Origin: Bdellovibrionales bacterium
Lineage (GTDB): Bacteria > Bdellovibrionota > Bdellovibrionia > Bdellovibrionales > JAMPXM01
Reading direction: 5' to 3'
NCBI GenBank assembly: GCA_005792225.1
Contig: SXSP01000398.1
Coordinates: 1-9,658, forward strand
Length of the DNA: 9,658 bases
Positions 1 through 5,064 of this stretch are shown one piece after another. Position 1 is the first letter of the stretch. Every line of letters starts with the position of its first letter. Under the pieces are notes generated by a model. That model was not told where the DNA came from, searched no databases, and saw only the letters and a program-made list of their open reading frames with translations. The position numbers and the translations under genes are program-made.

Positions 1-162
1 AGTTACAAACGAACCCCTGCCGAGTCAACCAAGAGTCTGGTGTTGCCTAAACTTCAGGCCCCCTTCGTTTAAAACGAGACGCGACGCTCCACTATGCGCG
101 GCAGCTCGACTTATGGTCCCCTGCTCTTGAAAACCGTAGACCTGGGTGGGACGCTGGGAATC

Positions 163-720
163 ATGAGCATCATCAAGTCGTCTTCGTCTGCGACGTCCAT
201 TTTCCCCGCACGCTTTTTCCTCCTGATCGTGATCGGGCTCGCGCTCGGAGGCTGCACGACGGCGACGGAGAAACTTGAGAAGAAGCTCAAGGTCGGAGAG
301 CCGGTGGTTGAAGTCTACAACGCGAAGTACGAAGAGGTGGAGACGGCGCTGAAGCAGGCGATGCTCAGGTATCCGCAGCGGGTGGACAATACGGAGGCCG
401 GGATCTTTGAGACCGACTTCGTGAAAGGTGAGGCGAGGTTTAAGGCTCCGCATAAGTTGAATGAGGAGTTCTCGAGCGGTTATCGGTACCGCATTCTCGT
501 GCGGCTCGTGCGTGGGAACAAAGAGGGTCGTGGTGCAGTTAAAGTTGTCGTGTTGAAGCAGATTGAACTTGCGAGGGATTTTTTCGCGACAACGGAGCCG
601 ATGCCCAGTGATGGTTTGGAGGAGCGGGTGATTCTCTACCGAATCGGGCGGGAGCTGCGGATCACGCGTGCTCTTCAAAAGGCCAACCAGAAGGCGAGCC
701 AGAAGCCCGCCGAGGGTTGA
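163..720 (+). CDS. Predicted outer- or inner-membrane lipoprotein, possibly BamC-like
   Basis: This 185-residue protein has a basic N-terminal region (K5, R17), a hydrophobic stretch at about residues 18-30 and a lipobox L28-G29-G30-C31, so it should be processed by signal peptidase II and lipidated on C31. The start at 163 is chosen over an in-frame ATG at 94, because only the later start puts the signal peptide at the N terminus; a weak GGGA lies just upstream. After the cysteine comes a charged Lys/Glu helix (36-46), then one compact alpha/beta domain of about 125 residues containing VYNAKYEEVETALKQ, a FETDFVKG strand and alternating basic beta strands (RYRILVRLVRG, KVVVLKQIEL). The tail (171-185) is Lys/Gln-rich. 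The order helix, GIFETDF-type strand and two later strands recalls the helix-grip domains of BamC-type lipoproteins, but that is only a pattern impression. It converges with the HEAT-repeat gene, with only 19 bases between the two stop codons and no clear terminator. Confidence 0.8.
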   Translation: MSIIKSSSSATSIFPARFFLLIVIGLALGGCTTATEKLEKKLKVGEPVVEVYNAKYEEVETALKQAMLRYPQRVDNTEAGIFETDFVKGEARFKAPHKLNEEFSSGYRYRILVRLVRGNKEGRGAVKVVVLKQIELARDFFATTEPMPSDGLEERVILYRIGRELRITRALQKANQKASQKPAEG

Positions 721-739
721 GACGTTGAGCCAATCCCGC

Positions 740-1474
740 TTAGAGCGCCGCGGGTGTCTTCTCTTTCCACCACGCCTGCCAGCGTTCGCGCTTCATCGTC
801 GTGGTGTCTTGTTTTCCGCCGAGCTTCACTTGCGTGATGCGCTCGAGAGCGCCAATCGCTGATGGGTGGAGGGAAGAGTCGTGATCTTCGAGGACGCGGA
901 CGAAACGGGCTTCTCCCCCACGGCCTTCCAGGAGCGCGAGGGCTTCGACGATTTTACGGCGAATAAACAGGCTTTGTTTTCCTTTGAAATTCTCCGGAGC
1001 GTAGAGCTTCTGCCAGAGGACTTCGCTCGCGGATGAATCACGCAGGAGCGCCAATGTGTCGACGGCGGCGACGCGGACCATGAGGGCTTTGTCGTTGAGA
1101 AGTTTGCGGGCCCAGCCGTTTGCAGTTTCGCGGTCGATATTTTTCATCGCGACGAGGGCGGCGTTTCTCAGGTACCACTCTTTGCTTCCGAGAGCCTTTT
1201 CGAGTTCGGGTTGGCTTTCGCGCCCACCGATGCGGCCGAGGGCGGTGACGGCGCGCCAGCGCATTTCCATCGGCTGCTTGGTGTCTTCCATGATCTTCAC
1301 GAGATTGCGGTAGCCGTCGGGGCCCTGCTCGCGGATGACGATCAAACGATTTCCCAGAGGGAGCGAGAGCGCCTCGGATGTCGGGACGCCGGGCTTCGTT
1401 TTGGGAATCGCGGCGAGGGCATTCGTTCCGGCGAGAGCGAACGTGAGCGCGAGGGCCAGTTTTGATTTGAGCAT
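740..1474 (-). CDS. Exported HEAT-repeat protein
   Basis: This 244-residue protein begins with a Sec signal peptide: K3 and K5, a Leu/Ala-rich core, and a likely signal peptidase I site after NALA at about residue 21. The mature part contains repeated helical pairs of HEAT type, for example MRWRAVTALGRIGG (71-84), EWYLRNAALVAMKNI (99-113), LMVRVAAVDTLALLRD (131-146), IRRKIVEALALLEG (171-184) and LHPSAIGALERI (202-213). The C terminus has a Trp cluster (W232, W235, W236). HEAT arrays usually act as protein-binding scaffolds, and no catalytic motif is visible. Two adjacent ATG codons occur at 1477 and 1474. The second is preferred because GGAGG (1485-1481) lies 6 bases before it but only 3 before the first. 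The gene begins 13 bases after the stop of the membrane-anchored repeat protein, so the two are almost certainly co-transcribed. The frame stays open far upstream through the repeats of that gene, which could mislead a gene caller into a longer call. Confidence 0.88.
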   Translation of the reverse strand: MLKSKLALALTFALAGTNALAAIPKTKPGVPTSEALSLPLGNRLIVIREQGPDGYRNLVKIMEDTKQPMEMRWRAVTALGRIGGRESQPELEKALGSKEWYLRNAALVAMKNIDRETANGWARKLLNDKALMVRVAAVDTLALLRDSSASEVLWQKLYAPENFKGKQSLFIRRKIVEALALLEGRGGEARFVRVLEDHDSSLHPSAIGALERITQVKLGGKQDTTTMKRERWQAWWKEKTPAAL

Positions 1475-1480
1475 CATGCT

Positions 1481-1485
1481 CCTCC
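1481..1485 (-). promoter_or_regulatory. Shine-Dalgarno site of the HEAT-repeat gene
   Basis: On the minus strand GGAGG lies 2 bases after the stop codon of the upstream gene and 6 bases before the ATG at 1474. Its position selects the second of two tandem ATG codons and supports coupled translation from the upstream cistron. Confidence 0.75.
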
Positions 1486-1487
1486 GA

Positions 1488-2903
1488 TTAGCTTTTGAAT
1501 TCCGCGAGAAGATCGTCGCCGTCATTGGCTTTGTCTTTTTCGGCCTCGAGACCTCCGACTTCGGCGAGAAGTTTGTCGGTGTCGAGAGTGTCTTCGAGCG
1601 CGCTCGCCTCGCTGCCGGAATCGGCTTCGAGTGACGCGACTTCCGAGAGCATCTTGTCAGGATCGGGCGTTCCGCCGAGAAGATCTTCAATCTCGTTCGG
1701 CTGAACCTGATTCGGGACTGCGGCCACGGTGGGTTCTTTTGATTCCGCGGCGGCCTGAGCGAGGATCGAGTCAATTTCTGACTGCGGGTCGGCCGGTGTT
1801 TCGCCCGCCGGTTCGGCCGCCGGCTCCGAAGCTTGAGCGAACATGGCATCGACGTTTGCTTGCGGATCGATCGTGGGTTCCGCGGCGGCTTGCGCGAGCA
1901 TCGCATCGATTTCGGCTTGCGGGTCGGGAGCGGGTTCCGCGTTTGCGGCGGCTTGCGCGAGCATGGCGTCGATCTCGGCTTGCGGGTCCAAGGGAGCGGC
2001 GGTCTTTGCGGCAGCTTCTGCTTCGGCCTGAGCGAGAATCGAGTCGACTTCATCTTGCGGATCGGCTTGCGAGAACATCGCATCGATCGCGGCCTGGGGA
2101 TCCGTTCCGAGGGGCGAGAGATCCGGCGCTTTGGGAATTCCTGAAGACACTTCCGTTGGCGGCGCGCGCTGGACCTGCATGGCGGCGGCGAACTCTTTCA
2201 TGATGTCATCGTTCGGATCGAGTTCGAATTTATCCGACTTCTCGAACTTCACTTCGGGTGGCGGAGGTGCGGGAGCCGGTGCAGCTACGGCGGCCACAGG
2301 AGCCGCGGGCGCCGGCGCCGCAACGGGGATCGCGGAAATTTTGTTCTTAAGATCTTCGATCTCGGATTTGAGGCGCGCGTTCTCTTCTTTGAACATGGAG
2401 AGATCGGCAATGTCGTCTTCAATGATTTCGTATTCGGCGAGACGCGCCTGCATCTCGTCGAGTTTCGCCTTGAGAGCGTTGAGTTCGAGGGCCGATGCGC
2501 CGTCGCCGCCTCCTCCGCCGCCGCTCGCCGCCGATGCGACTTGAGCGCGCATGGCTTCGAGTTCTTTGGACATTTGCTCGATCTTCGCGTCGCGTTCCGC
2601 AAGTGCTTGGTTCATTCTCTCGATGGCCGCCGCGTCTGCGCCACCACCACTTGCGATCGCGCCGCCCGCGGACGCGCCCGCCGCGATCGTCAGCGGTTGA
2701 TTCGAGAGCACGCGCTTCATGGCCTCTTCGATTGTCGCCGCGTCGATTTGAACCGTCGCGCTACCACCGGCACCATCCGAATCTTTTTCTTTGATCGAGC
2801 GGATGAGAAGAATCATTCCGGTGATGAGAATCAAGACCAGCGAGGCGCCGATAAATTGGTCGGAATGATGGGCAACAAAGGTGATGATCGCGCGGATGTC
2901 CAT
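1488..2903 (-). CDS. Membrane-anchored coiled-coil protein with FliM/CheZ-like EIDxML repeats
   Basis: I do not recognise a named family for this 471-residue protein. In order it has a short N-terminal stub, one transmembrane helix (about 19-34) followed by RSIKEK, which by the positive-inside rule places the rest in the cytoplasm, and a short helix (51-68). Then come a Gly/Ala linker (75-90), a coiled coil (91-125), a six-Gly linker (128-133), a second coiled coil (137-190) and a Pro/Ala linker (192-216). The C-terminal third is acidic. It contains six 13-residue repeats of the form DPQxEIDAMLAQA (268-384), a divergent seventh copy with QPNEIEDLLGG (401-411), and a different motif (D-K-L-L-A-E-V-x-x-L-E-A at 416-427 and 443-454), echoed by the final DDLLAEF. 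The repeat core resembles CheY-binding peptides of FliM and CheZ. It is first in an operon with the HEAT-repeat gene. No Shine-Dalgarno is visible before the ATG, and a possible promoter would make the transcript nearly leaderless. Confidence 0.88.
   Translation of the reverse strand: MDIRAIITFVAHHSDQFIGASLVLILITGMILLIRSIKEKDSDGAGGSATVQIDAATIEEAMKRVLSNQPLTIAAGASAGGAIASGGGADAAAIERMNQALAERDAKIEQMSKELEAMRAQVASAASGGGGGGDGASALELNALKAKLDEMQARLAEYEIIEDDIADLSMFKEENARLKSEIEDLKNKISAIPVAAPAPAAPVAAVAAPAPAPPPPEVKFEKSDKFELDPNDDIMKEFAAAMQVQRAPPTEVSSGIPKAPDLSPLGTDPQAAIDAMFSQADPQDEVDSILAQAEAEAAAKTAAPLDPQAEIDAMLAQAAANAEPAPDPQAEIDAMLAQAAAEPTIDPQANVDAMFAQASEPAAEPAGETPADPQSEIDSILAQAAAESKEPTVAAVPNQVQPNEIEDLLGGTPDPDKMLSEVASLEADSGSEASALEDTLDTDKLLAEVGGLEAEKDKANDGDDLLAEFKS
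1491..1664 (-). repeat. Second repeat type at the C terminus (DKLLAEVxxLEA)
   Basis: Within the same protein, residues 416-427 (DKMLSEVASLEA) and 443-454 (DKLLAEVGGLEA) are two copies of one motif, and the final nine residues (DDLLAEFKS) match its first half. The motif is acidic and amphipathic. It differs from the EIDxML repeats but shares the pattern of an acidic residue followed by paired hydrophobics. Confidence 0.75.
1752..2102 (-). repeat. Six imperfect in-frame coding repeats (DPQxEIDxMLAQA)
   Basis: Six 13-residue units start at protein residues 268, 281, 306, 327, 346 and 372. The first two are directly adjacent; the others are separated by 7 to 13 residues of Ala/Glu/Pro linker. 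Invariant positions are D1, P2, Q3, D7, Q12 and A13. Position 6 is always Ile or Val, position 9 Met or Ile, and position 10 Leu or Phe. Units 3 and 4 (about 1950-1988 and 1887-1925) have identical protein sequence but differ at synonymous bases, so the array is conserved by selection on the protein or is an old duplication rather than a fresh slippage product. A seventh degenerate unit lies just downstream at about 1670-1703. Confidence 0.93.
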
Positions 2904-2985
2904 TCACATATTCTGGCGATCCCTCAGGGAAAACTCAATTTTTCTTTCTCTGGTCCTGGGCCCAGTCCAGTGGTAGTTTCGCCGC
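2904..2985. promoter_or_regulatory. Divergent promoter region with two palindromes
   Basis: These 82 bases separate the start codons of two divergent genes and must carry promoters for both. On the minus strand TTGAGT (2938-2933) and a GAATAT/AGAATA element (2914-2908) are spaced 18 to 19 bases apart. They could form a weak sigma-70 promoter that starts transcription almost at the ATG of the repeat protein. Two inverted repeats stand out: TCCCT-C-AGGGA (2920-2930), inside that putative spacer, and the 10-base palindrome CTGGGCCCAG (2956-2965), flanked by CTGG and CCAG (2950-2970), 16 bases before the dihydroorotase ATG. No Shine-Dalgarno is evident for either gene. The promoter assignment is weak; the palindromes are directly visible. 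Confidence 0.4.
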
Positions 2986-4341
2986 ATGAAAACAGCAGAT
3001 TTCGCGATCAAAAATGGTGAATGTGTTCTCCCCTCTCCCCACGAGCCGAACGGCTTCGTTCGCGAGCGCACCTCGATTGCGGTTCGCTCGGGTCGAATCG
3101 TCGCGATCGGCGCTCAAGCGCACATCGGGGCCGAAGACGTTTTCGATGCATCGGGACTCGTCGTCATGCCGGGCGCGATCGATTCGCAAGTTCACTTTCG
3201 CGAACCTGGACTCACGCACAAAGAGGATTTGGAAAGCGGAACAAGAGGGGCCGTTCTCGGAGGCATCACCGCCGTTTTCGAGATGCCGAACACGAAGCCC
3301 TCGACCACGACGGCAGCCATGTTCGAACAAAAACTGAGCCGCGCTCGGGGCCGGGTTTGGAGCGACATCTCATTTTTCATTGGCGCCGCACCCGAGAACA
3401 TTGAAGAGCTACAATACTTGGAACGTCACCCGAACTGCTGCGGGGTTAAAGTCTTCATGGGAAGTTCCACCGGCTCTCTCTTGGTCGAGGACGAGGCGGC
3501 GCTATTTAAAATTCTCCAGAAAGGTCGCAATCGCGTCGCGGTTCACTCCGAAGATGAGCGTCGACTTCGCGAGCGCCGAAAGCTAGTTGAGGGAACCAAT
3601 GATCCTCGACTTCATCCGTTCTGGCGAGATGAAGAAACCGCGATGCTCTCCACCCAGCGCCTCATTCGGGTCGCTCGAGCTGCGGGTCGTCCCGTTCACG
3701 TGCTCCACGTCTCGACCGCCGAAGAGATGGCATTTCTCAAAACGGTCAAGGACATCGCCACCGTCGAGACTTTGCCTCAGCACCTGACCCTCTCGGCACC
3801 TGAATGTTACGAGCGGCTCGGAACGCTCGCGCAAATGAATCCTCCGATTCGCGATAAGCGCCATCAACAAGCCTTGTGGAGAGCCGTCAACGACGGAACG
3901 GTCGACGTCCTCGGCAGCGATCATGCTCCCCACACCCTCGAGGAGAAAGCAAAGCGCTTTCCCGACACTCCCTCGGGGATGACCGGGGTGCAGACGATCC
4001 TTCCGCTCATGCTCCATCACGTGAATGCGGGGCGCTTAAGCCTTGAGCGACTCACGGAATTGATTTGCCGTAATCCCGCTCGCCTCTACCGGGCGGTTGG
4101 AAAAGGCGCCATTCGGGTCGGCTACGACGCTGACTTCACCGTCGTGGATATGAAGCAGGAAAAAACGATTTCGAACTCATGGATCGCGAGCCGCGTGGGC
4201 TGGACGCCGTTTGACGGAATGAAAGTCCGCGGGTGGCCCAAGGCCACCATCATCCGTGGGAATGTCGTCATGAGAGAGGATCAATTGATCGGGCGACCGA
4301 AGGGTGAACCCGTCTTATTTAGAGCGGGCACGCACGAGTAA
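2986..4341 (+). CDS. pyrC: Dihydroorotase-like cyclic amidohydrolase
   Basis: This 451-residue protein is a complete amidohydrolase-superfamily enzyme, most like a proteobacterial group annotated as dihydroorotase. That enzyme reversibly closes N-carbamoyl-L-aspartate to dihydroorotate in pyrimidine synthesis in the cytoplasm. Landmarks are the signature DSQVHFREPGLTHKED (66-81), the MPNT motif (100-103), VKVFMGSSTG (154-163) with K155 at the position of the carboxylated metal-bridging lysine, H187 in VHSEDE, H241 in LHVST, and catalytic D312 in GSDHAPHT. The usual first ligand of the HxH pair is glutamine here (Q68-V-H70). As I recall, the QVHFREPG form is shared by close alphaproteobacterial relatives, so it marks a subfamily rather than a broken gene. 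The start fits the family N terminus (ADFAIKNGECV), though no Shine-Dalgarno is clear. No other pyrimidine gene is nearby, so action on another cyclic ureide or imide is possible. The 3' end overlaps the convergent lipoprotein gene by 23 bases. Confidence 0.85.
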   Translation: MKTADFAIKNGECVLPSPHEPNGFVRERTSIAVRSGRIVAIGAQAHIGAEDVFDASGLVVMPGAIDSQVHFREPGLTHKEDLESGTRGAVLGGITAVFEMPNTKPSTTTAAMFEQKLSRARGRVWSDISFFIGAAPENIEELQYLERHPNCCGVKVFMGSSTGSLLVEDEAALFKILQKGRNRVAVHSEDERRLRERRKLVEGTNDPRLHPFWRDEETAMLSTQRLIRVARAAGRPVHVLHVSTAEEMAFLKTVKDIATVETLPQHLTLSAPECYERLGTLAQMNPPIRDKRHQQALWRAVNDGTVDVLGSDHAPHTLEEKAKRFPDTPSGMTGVQTILPLMLHHVNAGRLSLERLTELICRNPARLYRAVGKGAIRVGYDADFTVVDMKQEKTISNSWIASRVGWTPFDGMKVRGWPKATIIRGNVVMREDQLIGRPKGEPVLFRAGTHE

Positions 4342-4792
4342 CTACGCTCACGCCGGCTTCGCCGTGGCCGAGCTGCGCTTTCACGAGATAAGCCTTGTTG
4401 CAATCGAGGAGCTGCGTCGGCGCGAGCTCGACGATAAAGCGGCCGCCTTCGCAGCGCGCGTAGCCTGTCGCGAAAAGAGCGCCTTCATCGGGCGCTTCGG
4501 CTTGCTTGCGGACTTCCCATCCAAGGATGGCGCCCTCTTGGTTCACCGAGCATTTACCTTCGAGGTTGATTTCGCGAACTTGGTTGCTCAGCTGGAGCTC
4601 CTTCATCGCGAAGCTGACCGCGGCGTCTTTTCGAACGTCGTCGATCGTGCCCACGATCTGCGAGCCATCGGCTTCCGCTTTCTCGCTGAGATTCGGAGAC
4701 GGGGCGCAGTTCTGATGAGATGCAAACATGTAGACCGTGAGGACGCCGAGGAAAGAGAGGTCTCGCCACTTTTTCCGATTGATCTTGAACAT
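4319..4792 (-). CDS. Small exported cysteine-rich protein, probable lipoprotein
   Basis: I recognise no family for this 157-residue protein. It has a strongly basic N-terminal region (K3, R6, K7, K8, R10), a hydrophobic helix (about 12-24) and then SHQNC with C29, placed as a lipidation cysteine would be. The box is not a standard lipobox: the residues before the Cys are H-Q-N instead of L-A/S-G/A. Anchoring by an uncleaved helix is the alternative. The mature part has exactly four further cysteines (C81, C114, C131, C155), fitting two disulfides in an oxidising compartment. A helical segment (about 45-70) is followed by a small beta-rich domain with strands such as AILGWEVR and RFIVELAP. The start is supported by AGAGGAG (4807-4801), 8 bases upstream. 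The 3' end runs 23 bases into the convergent dihydroorotase gene. It has its own 5' region and no partner on the same strand within 270 bases, so it is probably a single-gene transcript. Confidence 0.8.
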   Translation of the reverse strand: MFKINRKKWRDLSFLGVLTVYMFASHQNCAPSPNLSEKAEADGSQIVGTIDDVRKDAAVSFAMKELQLSNQVREINLEGKCSVNQEGAILGWEVRKQAEAPDEGALFATGYARCEGGRFIVELAPTQLLDCNKAYLVKAQLGHGEAGVSVVTRACPL

Positions 4793-4800
4793 ACGCGCAA

Positions 4801-4807
4801 CTCCTCT
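4801..4807 (-). promoter_or_regulatory. Shine-Dalgarno site of the small cysteine-rich protein gene
   Basis: AGAGGAG on the minus strand lies 8 bases upstream of the ATG at 4792 and supports this start over the internal ones. Confidence 0.7.
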
Positions 4808-5064
4808 ACTTAGATCCAGCTAACTCATCGGCCGTCTCGCTCGAAAACTTTGCTCAAAACGAGACTCGGGAGAGATCTCCCCCGTTAATAAGATGTATTG
4901 CAGGACCGGGACCAAAGGCCGGCAATAGGATCAATTGAGCGGGGTCGCCGCCGTTTCGGAGCAAGACATCGCTGTCACGGGAGTGACCGGGAAAACAAAA
5001 ATAATTTGAGATTCCTCAAGCGGCATGGGGAGTTCAGAGGTTTTTGTCGATCTCGTGGACAAGC
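4808..5064. other. Intergenic region without a convincing gene
   Basis: This stretch lies between the stop of the RNA methyltransferase gene and the ribosome site of the small lipoprotein-like gene, and should contain the latter's promoter. I find no good -35/-10 pair. Small hairpins are visible: GGGAG-AGAT-CTCCC (4868-4881), GTCAC-GGGA-GTGAC (4974-4987) and the terminator-like hairpin listed separately. A 31-codon minus-strand frame (5026-4931) has no ribosome site. A structured leader or small RNA upstream of the lipoprotein gene is possible but not demonstrated. Confidence 0.5.
4992..5019 (-). terminator. Weak intrinsic terminator after the metalloprotease/methyltransferase operon
   Basis: On the minus strand TTGAG-GAAT-CTCAA (5019-5006) forms a 5-bp stem with a 4-base loop and is followed at once by the T-rich tract ATTATTTTTGTTTT. 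It begins 45 bases past the methyltransferase stop, in the correct orientation to end that transcript. The stem is short and AU-rich, so termination may be inefficient. Confidence 0.5.

Noticed and set aside
71..80. AAAACGAGAC occurs here and again at 4856-4865, both upstream of lipoprotein-like genes.
   Set aside because: The two copies have opposite orientation relative to their genes and different distances from the starts. A shared 10-mer is weak evidence for a regulatory site.
110..165. A tRNA-Ser-like string (CTCTTGAAAACCGTAGACC) just upstream of the first lipoprotein gene.
   Set aside because: The bases flanking the would-be anticodon loop do not pair, and no T-arm GTTCGA-type sequence or acceptor stem is present on either strand, so it is neither a tRNA nor a clear remnant.
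25..678. A 217-codon minus-strand open frame opposite the first lipoprotein gene.
   Set aside because: It is very rich in Arg/His/Pro and has no recognisable domain, while the opposite strand encodes a clean lipoprotein signal and a plausible domain.
1475..2083. Upstream extension of the HEAT-repeat frame to a 447-codon reading.
   Set aside because: The extension is an out-of-frame reading of the repeat protein (Arg/Ser/Lys/Pro-rich), kept open because the repeats have periods of whole codons. The real start has a ribosome site and signal peptide.
4868..4881. GGGAG-AGAT-CTCCC hairpin.
   Set aside because: It has no T tract on either side and no gene end close enough to be served, so it is too small to call a terminator or regulatory RNA.
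4931..5026. A 31-codon minus-strand frame in the intergenic region.
   Set aside because: It has no Shine-Dalgarno site (CTCTGAACTCCCC precedes the ATG) and no recognisable features, and it overlaps the terminator-like hairpin.
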